Shown: positions 1 through 8,140 of the stretch, one piece after another | How positions within the stretch are numbered: the first letter of the stretch is position 1 | Layout of the letters: every line of letters starts with the position of its first letter | Origin: Lipingzhangella_A rawalii | Lineage (GTDB): Bacteria > Actinomycetota > Actinomycetes > Streptosporangiales > Streptosporangiaceae | DNA: 35,495 bases | Reading direction: 5' to 3' | Assembly (NCBI RefSeq): GCF_031628175.1 | Contig: NZ_JAVLVT010000013.1 | Location: 1 to 35,495 of the forward strand | The notes under the pieces: generated by a model | Told to the model about the DNA's origin: nothing | Database searches by the model: none | The model's input: only the letters and a program-made list of their open reading frames with translations | Made by a program: the position numbers and the translations under genes

Positions 1-3
1 ACG

Positions 4-693
4 CTATTCGCCCGGACGGATCTCGAACTCGCCCAGGATCCCCCCGTCGATGTGCAGCTCCATCCCGGGATCCAGCCGGATGCCCGTATCACGGAGCCAT
101 ATCACCGGTTCGGCAAGGCCACTGCCCGGCATCGGCGGGCTCTCCAGCGCGACGGTGACGCCCTCGCGCTGATCACCGATGGTTTCACCGGTCACGGTGA
201 GCCGGAGCTGCGGTTTCACAGCATCGGCACCACCGTGGAGGACCAGTGCCGGCCCCGTCGTCACGGCAAGTGTGTGTCCCTCATCGTGCCGCCACAGGCA
301 GGCCGGGGCGTATCCCACGCCGCCCTCTCGCCCCCAGGGCACACACGTCAGACCGGACTCCACCCACAGACCCTGGGTATTCGCGGGAAGCGGCGCGCCG
401 TCATCCGTACCCACCAGCAGACGTGGGTCGAGCCGCTCCTCCGGGCCGCTCTCGCGTCGGACAGCGACCGGTTCGGGCGGCTGGATTGGCGCACACAGGC
501 GGGCCTCGAACTCCACGATGATCTCGGTGGGGTCGTTGAGGGCATGCTCGTGGGCGGTATATACGTCGGCTTCGGGTGCGTCCAGGAGCTGGGCCAGTTG
601 TTCGGCGCCGGGATATCCGTGGACGCAACCATCGTCGACGATTCCGACCCTGTGGTCTCCCCCGCTGGGAGACAGGTACACGACCCAGCGCAC
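4..693 (-). CDS. Divergent fumarylacetoacetate hydrolase (FAH)-like protein
   Basis: A 229-residue protein. The N-terminus (MRWVVYLS followed by a HRVGIVDDG stretch) resembles the N-terminal domain of FAH-family proteins, and the LCAPIQPP segment near residue 65 matches their linker. The C-terminus (LDPGMELHIDGG) recalls the family's closing strand. I cannot see the family's metal-binding HxxE-type core, so enzyme activity is doubtful. I chose the GTG at 693 because a GGAG lies just upstream and the family usually begins this way; an in-frame GTG at 711 would add six Gly-rich residues. It lies downstream of cebR on the same strand after about 150 bases, with no sign of co-regulation. A non-enzymatic FAH-fold protein is the main alternative. 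Confidence 0.6.
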   Translation of the reverse strand: MRWVVYLSPSGGDHRVGIVDDGCVHGYPGAEQLAQLLDAPEADVYTAHEHALNDPTEIIVEFEARLCAPIQPPEPVAVRRESGPEERLDPRLLVGTDDGAPLPANTQGLWVESGLTCVPWGREGGVGYAPACLWRHDEGHTLAVTTGPALVLHGGADAVKPQLRLTVTGETIGDQREGVTVALESPPMPGSGLAEPVIWLRDTGIRLDPGMELHIDGGILGEFEIRPGE

Positions 694-841
694 TCCAGCT
701 CCACCTCCCACCTCACGCGATTCCGGCCCTCTCCACGTTAGGCCCTAACCGCTCGCGGTGTTGCCCGCTGCCCCAGGGGGACGACCGCCGGGTGGGGCGG
801 ACGCACCGGGCAGTGTGACCGCTGTACCAGAGCCGGTGTCC

Positions 842-1873
842 TCAGGCAGATGCCCGGCGGACCAGGTGTGTGTCCAGAACAATCGTCTGTTGGGATGGCG
901 GGACGACGTCGGTCTGTTCCAGCTGCTCCATCAGCAGCTGCGCGAGCTGGTATCCCATCTCCTCGGTGGGCTGGTGGATCGTGGTGAGCGGCGGGTCGGA
1001 GTGCTCCGCGAGGGCCACGTCGTCGAAGCCGACCACGGCGACATCCTCGGGAATCCGTCGACCGAACTCCCGTAGCACGCGCAGTGCGGCAAGCGCCATC
1101 AGGTCCGATGCGGCGAAAACTCCATCAAGCTCGGGCGCACGTGACAGTAGTGTCCGCATCGCGGCGGCTCCCCCTTCGTAACTGAAGTCCCCTTCGGAGA
1201 CCAGCTCCGGACGGTACTCCTGTCCCGAATCACGCAACGCCCGGGTATAGCCTTCCAGCCGTTCGACACCGGCCACCATGTCCTGCGGACCTGTGAGCGT
1301 TCCCACCGTGCGGCGCCCAAGATCCACCAGGTGTTGCGTTGCCGTTCGCCCGCCCCCGAGGTTGTCGATGTCGACGAAACTCAGCGACTCCAGCTGCCGG
1401 CCCAACGGTCGCCCACCGTGGACGCAGGGCACGCCGGCATGGGCCAGTCGGGCGGGCAGCGGGTCATCCCGGTGCTCGGAGACCAGCATCACACCGTCCA
1501 CGTGTCCTTCGGTCAGATACTGGCCCACACGCTCGTGTTCCGCACCAGACCCGACCATGGTCAACATGAGTTGGAGCCCGTGCTCGTGGAGGACGGTGCT
1601 CACACCCTTGACGATGCGGGCGAAGAAGGGTTCGGCGAAGACACGCTCGTGCTGTTCCGACACGACCAGCGCCACCGTCTCGGTACGTCTGGTCACCAGT
1701 GTGCGGGCGGCACGGTTGGGGACGTATCCCAAATCCGAGACAGCTTGGAGTACCGCCTTTCGGGTGTCCTCGCTGACGTTCGCGGAACGGTTGATGACCC
1801 GAGAGACCGTGCCACGCCCCACTCCGGCCCGCTCAGCCACCATCTCCAGGGTGGGACGCCGCCGCGCGCTCAT
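842..1873 (-). CDS. cebR: LacI-family transcriptional repressor, CebR/CelR-like (cellobiose utilisation)
   Basis: A 343-residue LacI/GalR repressor. The N-terminal helix-turn-helix (about residues 7-53, with TLEMVAERAGVGRGTVSRVIN and the hinge motif YVPNRAARTLVTRRT) is followed by a periplasmic-binding-protein-like effector domain. It sits downstream of a cellobiose transport and beta-glucosidase operon on the same strand. A perfect TGGGAGCGCTCCCA, the known CebR (Streptomyces) and CelR (Thermobifida) operator, lies in front of cebE, so this is the likely cognate repressor, released by cellobiose. The ATG at 1873 is preceded by GGGGAG seven bases upstream and fits the family's length; the open frame runs further upstream but that extension is low-complexity. 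About 300 bases containing a hairpin separate it from bglC, so it may have its own promoter. Confidence 0.85.
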   Translation of the reverse strand: MSARRRPTLEMVAERAGVGRGTVSRVINRSANVSEDTRKAVLQAVSDLGYVPNRAARTLVTRRTETVALVVSEQHERVFAEPFFARIVKGVSTVLHEHGLQLMLTMVGSGAEHERVGQYLTEGHVDGVMLVSEHRDDPLPARLAHAGVPCVHGGRPLGRQLESLSFVDIDNLGGGRTATQHLVDLGRRTVGTLTGPQDMVAGVERLEGYTRALRDSGQEYRPELVSEGDFSYEGGAAAMRTLLSRAPELDGVFAASDLMALAALRVLREFGRRIPEDVAVVGFDDVALAEHSDPPLTTIHQPTEEMGYQLAQLLMEQLEQTDVVPPSQQTIVLDTHLVRRASA

Positions 1874-2172
1874 GCTGCTACTCCCCTCGTCTTCGCCCCT
1901 GGGTAACGCTATCCGGCACCCGGGGGAATCGGGGCCGCGCTGGGTGGGTCCCGGACTTCCCCAGCGCCTGTGGTGGTGGGCAAACTCTGCGCGGGCAGAC
2001 TTCGCCCACCACCATCCCCACCTGCGGGCAGCAGCACGCCACGCCGTGTGGCCGGGCCGCAGTCGGGCGGGGCGCCCCGGGGCATTGCACGGCTCGGCGA
2101 CGGCCCGTGCGGCAGCGCAGCCAGGGGCGTGCGCACCCTCAGCAGCGCCCATGGATGGACCCGTGCCCCGGA
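1874..2172. other. Intergenic region between bglC and cebR
   Basis: About 300 bases with no supported gene; reading frames here are extensions of neighbours with implausible composition. It contains the inverted repeat at 1971-2014 and may hold the cebR promoter, but I see no convincing -35/-10 pair and no copy of the CebR palindrome. Confidence 0.5.
1971..2014. repeat. Long inverted repeat between bglC and cebR
   Basis: TGGTGGTGGGC (1971-1981) is perfectly complemented by GCCCACCACCA (2004-2014). The intervening bases continue pairing (CTCTGC-type arm against GCAGA) around a GCGG loop, giving an almost continuous stem. There is no T-run on either side. It could be a U-tract-less terminator or an mRNA 3'-end stabiliser for bglC. 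Confidence 0.6.
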
Positions 2173-3660
2173 CTATGCTCCTGCTGTTCCCGAGCTGTTC
2201 GCGGGATCCGGCGTGTCGGAGCCTGCGGGAAGGCGTCCGGTTCGAGTGATCCCCGAGTACCAGTGCCCGCTGTCCTTGACGATGCGTTGCTGGGTGGAAT
2301 AGTCGACGTACACGATCCCGAAGCGTTCCCGATAGCCGAACGCCCACTCGAAATTGTCCAGCAACGACCACACGAAATAGCCGCGTACCGGAGCTCCTGC
2401 TTCTAGTGCCGCGTGTGTAGCCCGAATGTGGGAGTCGAGGAAGGCGAGCCGTTGTGGATCGTGCACCTCCCCGTTCGCGGTCGGCTCATCCCGGTAGGAG
2501 GCCCCGTTCTCGGTGACGTACAACGCCGTTTCCGGATAGTCAACGGTGATCCTGGTAAGCAGCTCGGTCAGGCCGCTGGCGTCGACTTCCCAGTCCTGGT
2601 CTGTGCGTGGCACGGGGCGGGGGACGTCCCGGACCCCGGTATGCCCCAGCGGTACCGCGTTGTCCGGATCCTGCCCTGCGGGCGCAGCTTCGACCAGCGC
2701 TGAGTTGTAGTAGTTGACTCCGAGAAAGTCCAGCCGGCTCGCGATGGTGGCGAGGTCACCGTCCCGAACGAACGAGAAGTCCGTGACGTCGGCCAGATCC
2801 GCACAGACATCACTGGGGTAGCGCCCATAGTAGAGGGGGTCCAGGAATATACGATTCCGTGTTCCGTCGATCCGCCGTGCCGCGTCCAGGTCCGCGACGC
2901 TGCTGGTTCGCGCACGGATGGGCTGCGGATTCAACGCGATCCCCACTGCGCAGGAGGGTTCTGCCACGACCGAGCGGAGCCGCTGCGTCGCGAGCCCGTG
3001 TCCCAGCAACAGATGGTGGATCGCTGCGGCGGCCGCAGCGTGATCGCGACGTCCGGGGGCGTGCTCGCCGGTTGCGTATCCGAGGTTAGCCACCACCCAC
3101 GGTTCGTTGACGGTCCACCAGTGGCTGACCCGGTCGCCGAGTCGCTCGGCGACCAGCTCCGTGTAGTCGGCGAACCGGTAGGCGGTGTCCCGTTCGGGCC
3201 ACCCCCCGGCGTCCTCCAGCTCCTGCGGCAGATCCCAGTGGTACAGAGTCGGCCACGGCTGGATGCCCGCCGCCAACAGTGTGTCCACCAGCTGCTCATA
3301 GAAGTCCAGACCCTGTGCGTTTGCTGCACCGGTGCCGGTGGGTTGAATGCGGGGCCACGCGATGGAGAACCGGTAGTTTCCGATTCCCAGCTGCTGGAGG
3401 ATCCGCACATCCTCCCGGAACCGGTGATAGTGGTCGGCCGCGGTGTCCCCCGTATCGCCGTTGAGCACGGTTCCGGCCTGGGCGACAAACGTGTCCCAGA
3501 TACTGGGGCCCCGCCCTCCCTCCGTGGTCGCCCCTTCGATCTGGTAGGAAGCCGTCGCCGCCCCCCAACAGAAATCCTCGGGAAAACGGACCTCTACAGA
3601 TTTTTCCATCCGGCCCGATGTTTCGACATCCGACTGCACCGGAAAGTTCTGAACAGTCAC
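2173..3660 (-). CDS. bglC: Beta-glucosidase, glycoside hydrolase family 1
   Basis: A 495-residue GH1 enzyme that hydrolyses imported cellobiose or cello-oligosaccharides to glucose in the cytoplasm; no signal peptide is visible. The family N-terminal signature FPEDFCWGAATASYQIEGA is near residue 26. The acid/base glutamate lies in TVNEP (Glu186) and the nucleophile in YVTENG (Glu384). The C-terminal WSLLDNFEWAFGY aglycone-site motif is also present. The GTG start at 3660 overlaps the cebG stop by four bases (GTGA), pointing to translational coupling; an ATG at 3609 is an alternative but has a weak ribosome site. It is the last structural gene of the ceb operon, as in Streptomyces cebEFG-bglC. 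Confidence 0.93.
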   Translation of the reverse strand: MTVQNFPVQSDVETSGRMEKSVEVRFPEDFCWGAATASYQIEGATTEGGRGPSIWDTFVAQAGTVLNGDTGDTAADHYHRFREDVRILQQLGIGNYRFSIAWPRIQPTGTGAANAQGLDFYEQLVDTLLAAGIQPWPTLYHWDLPQELEDAGGWPERDTAYRFADYTELVAERLGDRVSHWWTVNEPWVVANLGYATGEHAPGRRDHAAAAAAIHHLLLGHGLATQRLRSVVAEPSCAVGIALNPQPIRARTSSVADLDAARRIDGTRNRIFLDPLYYGRYPSDVCADLADVTDFSFVRDGDLATIASRLDFLGVNYYNSALVEAAPAGQDPDNAVPLGHTGVRDVPRPVPRTDQDWEVDASGLTELLTRITVDYPETALYVTENGASYRDEPTANGEVHDPQRLAFLDSHIRATHAALEAGAPVRGYFVWSLLDNFEWAFGYRERFGIVYVDYSTQQRIVKDSGHWYSGITRTGRLPAGSDTPDPANSSGTAGA

Positions 3661-4571
3661 CCTTTGATTGCACCTTCCATTATTCCGCCGATGAGCCAAC
3701 GCCCGAAGATCACAAACACCAACAGCAATGGAATTGTTGCCATGGTCGCCCCGGTAAACATGAGAGCGAAGTCTGTCGTGTATCCACGGTTGAGCTGGTT
3801 GATCGAAACCTGAACTGTGGGATTGTCGGGACCGAGTACGGCGATCGGCCAGATGAACTCGTTCCAGTTCTGCATGAACGTGAGTAGCCCGAGGACGGCC
3901 ATCGCGGGACGCACCGCCGGAAGAACCACGCTCCAGAAAACTCGGATCATGGAGCAGCCATCGATCCTCGCGGATTCGATCAGCTCGCTGGGAACGCCTT
4001 GGATCGCATACTGGCGCATCATGAATACACCGAAACCGGTAACCATGAACGGAACGATCACAGCCTGGAGATCACCACGCCAGTCGAATGCGTCCATCAT
4101 GATCAACATTGGAATGACCGCCATCTGCACCGGAACCATCATGGTCAGGACCACTCCGATGAGAATGGCGTTTCTCCCTCGGAACCTGAGCTTCGCCAAC
4201 GCAAAACCCGCCAGGGAACAGAACAGGACGACAGAGACGGCGGTGACGGTCGCCACGATAGCGGAGTTGAGCAGCCCCAGCGCGAAATTTGCCTGCGGGT
4301 TCTGGAGGGTGCGAACGAGGTTCTCGAAAAACGCTCCGCCGGGAACCATCACTGGCGGCCGACTCGCCACCGCCTCGTTTCCACGGGTCGCGACCACGAA
4401 CATCCAGTACAGCGGAAACACGGACAGCAGCACGGTGATGCTCAACGCGATGTAGGTCAGCGGACCTGCCTCCCGCAAAGGAGGAGCACCGCGGGCACCC
4501 ACCGACTTCTTTCCTCTCCTGGAGTCGTTCTTCCGCAGCCCACCGAACTTCTGAATAACTCGGTTTGTCAT
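3657..4571 (-). CDS. cebG: Cellobiose/sugar ABC transporter permease, MalG type
   Basis: A 304-residue inner-membrane permease of the CUT1 sugar transporter class. About six hydrophobic segments are visible, starting near residue 45 (TYIALSITVLLSVFPLYWMF). The EAA loop that contacts the ATPase reads ELIESARIDGCSMIRVFWSV followed by LPAVRP. It partners with CebF and CebE; the ATPase is not in the window. ATG 4571 is chosen with GGAAAAGGAA in front of it; a GTG at 4586 directly after the cebF stop is possible. The stop overlaps the bglC start by four bases. Confidence 0.9.
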   Translation of the reverse strand: MTNRVIQKFGGLRKNDSRRGKKSVGARGAPPLREAGPLTYIALSITVLLSVFPLYWMFVVATRGNEAVASRPPVMVPGGAFFENLVRTLQNPQANFALGLLNSAIVATVTAVSVVLFCSLAGFALAKLRFRGRNAILIGVVLTMMVPVQMAVIPMLIMMDAFDWRGDLQAVIVPFMVTGFGVFMMRQYAIQGVPSELIESARIDGCSMIRVFWSVVLPAVRPAMAVLGLLTFMQNWNEFIWPIAVLGPDNPTVQVSINQLNRGYTTDFALMFTGATMATIPLLLVFVIFGRWLIGGIMEGAIKG

Positions 4572-4586
4572 TTCCTTTTCCACCAC

Positions 4587-5576
4587 TCAGGCTGCGCTAC
4601 GGATGCGACTGATGAACAGAATATTAATCAAGGCGAATACGATGATAAGCAGGAATATCACCCAGGCAATCGCGGACCCGTAGCCAAAGTTCTGTAGACG
4701 CATCGCCTCGTCGAACATCAGCATCGCCACTGTCTGGAACTGCCCCTGCGCTCCACCTCTATAATCCGCGGAGAATATTACTGGTTCGGTGAACAGCTGC
4801 ATCTGTCCGATGGTGGCGATGATGACCGTGAACATGATGGTCGGCCGCACCATGGGGATGGTGATCTGCCAGAACTGCCGGATCCGGGATGCGCCGTCGA
4901 TGGCTGAGGCCTCGTAGAGATCCCGTGGAATTGCCTGCATGGCCGCCAGATAGATCAGCGTGTTGAATCCGATCCACCGCCAGTCGATCATCACGGCGAT
5001 CACGGTCCAGGAGGCGAACCGGTTGTTTCTCCAGTCGATCGGTTCCATTCCCAGGAGCTCGATGCCGTAATTGACGAGCCCGAAGTCCCGACCGAAGAGC
5101 TGACCGAAGACGATCGCCATGGCCGCGATGGACGTGATGTAGGGAATGATAACGCCGACCCGGAAAAATCCCCGCCACCGGATCCGGCGGTTTAGCGTGT
5201 CCGCCAACAGCAGCGCGATCACCAGCTGCGGAACCACAGCAATCGTGAATATGGCCAGGGTGTTGAGCAGCGCGTTCCAGAACCTGCTGTCCTGGAACAG
5301 GAACACGTAGTTGTCGAGCCCGGTGAATCCCTGGTTCCCGGCCAGGAGACCCCAATCATGGAGGGAAACCCAGAATGTGAACAGGACGGGGAACAGGCCA
5401 AAGATCCCGAACAACAGGAAGTAGGGAGCGATGAAGAGGTACGGAGACAGTCGGAGGTCGAGCCAGGACAGCAGCACCTGTCGCCGCTCCCGACGGCTGG
5501 TGGACTGCGTGCTGGCGGCTGCGCTGGCTTCCGGGTGGGCGGTGTGCTCCCGGACGCCCCTCGTAGACAGGTTCAT
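4587..5576 (-). CDS. cebF: Cellobiose/sugar ABC transporter permease, MalF type
   Basis: A 329-residue CUT1 permease. A polar N-terminal tail of about 45 residues precedes the first membrane helix (PYLFIAPYFLLFGIFGLFPVLF); six membrane segments follow. The EAA motif is DLYEASAIDGASRIRQFWQI then IPMVRP. ATG 5576 has GAGGAA nine bases upstream. It follows cebE after about 145 bases and is separated from cebG by about 15, so cebF and cebG are tightly coupled. The cellobiose assignment rests on context (CebE, BglC, CebR box), not on the permease itself. Confidence 0.9.
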   Translation of the reverse strand: MNLSTRGVREHTAHPEASAAASTQSTSRRERRQVLLSWLDLRLSPYLFIAPYFLLFGIFGLFPVLFTFWVSLHDWGLLAGNQGFTGLDNYVFLFQDSRFWNALLNTLAIFTIAVVPQLVIALLLADTLNRRIRWRGFFRVGVIIPYITSIAAMAIVFGQLFGRDFGLVNYGIELLGMEPIDWRNNRFASWTVIAVMIDWRWIGFNTLIYLAAMQAIPRDLYEASAIDGASRIRQFWQITIPMVRPTIMFTVIIATIGQMQLFTEPVIFSADYRGGAQGQFQTVAMLMFDEAMRLQNFGYGSAIAWVIFLLIIVFALINILFISRIRSAA

Positions 5577-5721
5577 GACGGCGGATTCCTCGGTGTCGGG
5601 GTTGACACAGGCAGGGGCGCTCCGCCCGGGGATGACGGAACCACGGTGGAAGGTGGGAGGGGCCGTGATTCCGATGGGTCACCCGCCGGACGGAGCACCA
5701 GTGAGCGGGACGGCTGGAGCG

Positions 5722-6999
5722 TTACAGGGCCCGCTCTGCCTCCTCGACCGCTGCCTCCCAGGCCTCATCGCGGTCGATCTGTCCCGTCTGCCAAGCCTCC
5801 AACTGGTCCCCGGCGGCCTCCTGGACCGGGAAGTGGCCCAGCCCCAGGTAGACGGGCTCCAGGTCCATCGCACCCTCACCGAAGATCTCGCCGACCGGAG
5901 CGTCGTTAAAGTAGGGGTTGACCTCGCTGAGAACTTCGTCGCTCTCCAGCGTGGAGGGCGAGGAGGGGAGCGTGTTCGCCTCCTGGAAGGCCCCCAGGTG
6001 CCCCTCTTCAGAAGTCAGGAACATGGCCAGCTCGGTGGCCTCTTCGGGGTACTCGGTCTCCTCGGGAACGGCGAGCCACGATCCGCCCCAGTTCCCTCCG
6101 TCACCGGGCACCTCGGCGACATCCCACAGTCCTTCGGCATCAGGACCGGCATGCTCCTCGATATGCCCGAGCATCCAGGCTGGGCAGGGCATGGTCGCGA
6201 AGGTCCCCGCCTGGATCGCGGCGTTCCAGTCGTCCGACCACATCGCCAGCTCGGCGGTCAGCTCCTCCTCGATCATGGACTCGGCAATATCCCAGGAATG
6301 TGCGACGGCGTCGCTCTCCTCGATGTAGAGCTGTTCGTTGTCATCGAAGAAGATGAAGTCACCGTGTTGCCGGGAGATCGCGTTCACGTACTCCGTGACC
6401 GTGTCCACGAAGTGGGCGTCGACATCGGACTCCTGGAACTCGATTCCCACATCGACAAAGTCTTCCCAGTCATCCCACAGAGCAGACACCTCGTCGCGCT
6501 CGGTGGGGAGCCCGGCATCCTCGAAGTGGTCGGTGCGGTAACACACCGCCATACTGCCGATGTCGGTACCGAGCCCGAGCAGCTCGTCATCCGGGGTGTG
6601 GCCGAGTTCCCACTTCCAGGGAAGGAAGTGGTCCTCCATCTCCCCGGCCCCGTAGTCATACAGGTCATGGAAGGCATCGGCGGACTCCATGACGTCGAGG
6701 ATGATTCCCTCCTCGACCGCGACGACGTCCCCGAGGCCACTGCCCGCGGCGAGGTTCTGTTGCAGGACCTCGTTCCAGTCGGCCAGCTCACCGTGCACAC
6801 GTTCTTCGACCGTGATTCCGGTGTCGTCCTCGAACTCCTCGATCAACTCCGAGTAGCCGAAGTTCCCGAAGGTCTCCACCACCAGTTCCGCGTCCGCGGC
6901 GTCGGCTCCATCTCCGTCGGCGTTACAGGCCGTCACCGCGAGCAGTGCCCCGCTGCATGTTACGGCCATGAACATCGTTGGGCGTGCGCGTCGTTTCAT
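5722..6999 (-). CDS. cebE: Cellobiose/cello-oligosaccharide-binding lipoprotein, ABC transporter
   Basis: A 425-residue family 1 extracellular solute-binding protein. It has a short signal peptide with a lipobox (VTAC, lipid-modified Cys25), so it is anchored outside the membrane and feeds CebF/CebG. The mature N-terminus (VVETFGNFGYSELIEEFE), the GDVVAVEEG stretch and LGLGTDIGSMAVCYRTD closely match what I recall of actinobacterial CebE. The protein is strikingly rich in Asp/Glu with very few Lys, as in salt-adapted exported proteins. ATG 6999 is preceded by AGAGGGG at good spacing; the longer open frame is not supported. It is the first gene of the ceb operon, directly downstream of the CebR operator. 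Confidence 0.9.
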   Translation of the reverse strand: MKRRARPTMFMAVTCSGALLAVTACNADGDGADAADAELVVETFGNFGYSELIEEFEDDTGITVEERVHGELADWNEVLQQNLAAGSGLGDVVAVEEGIILDVMESADAFHDLYDYGAGEMEDHFLPWKWELGHTPDDELLGLGTDIGSMAVCYRTDHFEDAGLPTERDEVSALWDDWEDFVDVGIEFQESDVDAHFVDTVTEYVNAISRQHGDFIFFDDNEQLYIEESDAVAHSWDIAESMIEEELTAELAMWSDDWNAAIQAGTFATMPCPAWMLGHIEEHAGPDAEGLWDVAEVPGDGGNWGGSWLAVPEETEYPEEATELAMFLTSEEGHLGAFQEANTLPSSPSTLESDEVLSEVNPYFNDAPVGEIFGEGAMDLEPVYLGLGHFPVQEAAGDQLEAWQTGQIDRDEAWEAAVEEAERAL

Positions 7000-7054
7000 G
7001 CTGCGACCCCTCTTCACGAGCGAATTGCATGGTCGCGTCCCGATCCCCCCGCTT

Positions 7055-7068
7055 TGGGAGCGCTCCCA
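7055..7068. promoter_or_regulatory. CebR/CelR operator, perfect 14-bp palindrome
   Basis: TGGGAGCGCTCCCA is a perfect palindrome and identical to the established binding site of CebR in Streptomyces and CelR in Thermobifida fusca. It lies about 55 bases upstream of the cebE start codon, where binding would block initiation or early elongation. No second copy was noticed in the window. Confidence 0.92.
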
Positions 7069-7069
7069 C

Positions 7070-7100
7070 AAGCAAACTGCGCGTGTGTCGGGTTCGTCAA
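7070..7100 (-). promoter_or_regulatory. Putative cebE promoter
   Basis: On the minus strand a TTGACG (7100-7095) could serve as -35; at 17-19 bases downstream the sequence is GTTTGCTT, a poor -10. The operator begins just after, consistent with repressor binding around the transcription start. The -10 assignment is weak. Confidence 0.4.
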
Positions 7101-7190
7101 TCCCCGCTCCTGCACGAAACACAACCGTTATGGCCACAACACCGGCCGCAAACCCCATCGGCACCTGAGACCCCTGGCACAGAGGCCACG

Positions 7191-7239
7191 AACAGGTGTT
7201 GGGGTATCCCGCAGGAAGTAGGACACCCCAACACCTGTT
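7191..7239 (-). terminator. Perfect 15-bp stem hairpin downstream of metQ
   Basis: AACAGGTGTTGGGGT (7191-7205) is perfectly complemented by ACCCCAACACCTGTT (7225-7239), with further partial pairing inside the 19-base loop. It lies 29 bases past the metQ stop and upstream of the cebE promoter, so it probably insulates the two operons. There is no U-tract, which is common for actinobacterial terminators. Confidence 0.7.
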
Positions 7240-7267
7240 ACCTTCCGGTTACACCCCGGATCATGAC

Positions 7268-8104
7268 TCAGTCGCTGGACACCGGGATGACCACACCATC
7301 CCAGGTTTCTTCCATGTAGTCCTGCACCTCGTCACTGTGCAGCAGCTCGTCCAGTGCCTGGATGTCCTCGTCATCGGCATCCGGGGTGTTCACCACAAGC
7401 CCGTTCGCATAGGGGTTGTCGTCGGTCTCCTCGAAGCCCAGCACGTTGGCGTCCGCCGCGAGATCGGTCTCGATGGCGTAGTTACCGTTCACGACGGCCG
7501 CGTCCAGGTCTTCGAGAGACCGCGGAAGCTGTGCCGCCTCCAACGGACGGACGTCCAGGTCATTCGGGTTCTCCGCGATGTCGTCCTCAGTCGCGAGCTC
7601 CCCGGCCTCCTCATCGAGGGTGAGCAGATCCTGCTCCTCCAGCAACAGCAGAGCCCTGGCCAGGTTGGAGGCATCGTTGGGGACCCCGATTTCGGCGCCC
7701 TGCGGCAGGTCCTGCACGTCCTCCAGCGCGGCGGAGTAGAGACCGAACGCCTCCAGGTGGACGTCTTCGAGATAGGTCAGATCCGCCTCGTCGTTACCCT
7801 CGAGGTACTCCTCGAGGAAAGGACGATGCTGGTAGTAGTTCGCGTCCAGTTCGCCTTCGACCAGTGCGGCATTCGGCTGGTTGTAGTCGGTGAACTCAAC
7901 AATGTCCAGGTTCAGGCCGGCCTCCTCGGCCAGATTATCCCGGATGTACTCCAGCACATCACCCTGGGGAACGGGGGTCGCCCCGACCCGCAGCGTGGTG
8001 AGTTCGCCGTTGTCGGCCCCGGCATCATCACGTTCGCTGGGACTACCGCAGGCGGTCAGCCCGACCGCCAGAACGGCGGGCACCGCCAGCCATACCTTGT
8101 TCAT
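7268..8104 (-). CDS. metQ: Methionine-binding lipoprotein of the ABC transporter MetNIQ (NlpA family)
   Basis: A 278-residue NlpA/MetQ-type lipoprotein. The signal peptide ends in a lipobox (LTAC, Cys19). The mature protein carries family motifs TLRVGATPVPQGDVLEYI, FTDYNQPNAALVEGELDANYYQH and IGVPNDASNLARALLLLE. It captures methionine outside the membrane and delivers it to MetI. ATG 8104 has GAGGAGG eight bases upstream. It is the last gene of metN-metI-metQ. The composition is extremely acidic with almost no Lys, which I read as salt adaptation. Confidence 0.93.
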   Translation of the reverse strand: MNKVWLAVPAVLAVGLTACGSPSERDDAGADNGELTTLRVGATPVPQGDVLEYIRDNLAEEAGLNLDIVEFTDYNQPNAALVEGELDANYYQHRPFLEEYLEGNDEADLTYLEDVHLEAFGLYSAALEDVQDLPQGAEIGVPNDASNLARALLLLEEQDLLTLDEEAGELATEDDIAENPNDLDVRPLEAAQLPRSLEDLDAAVVNGNYAIETDLAADANVLGFEETDDNPYANGLVVNTPDADDEDIQALDELLHSDEVQDYMEETWDGVVIPVSSD

Positions 8105-8140
8105 CTCTGTGTCCTCCTCGTCGGTACTGATGTGTGGTTG

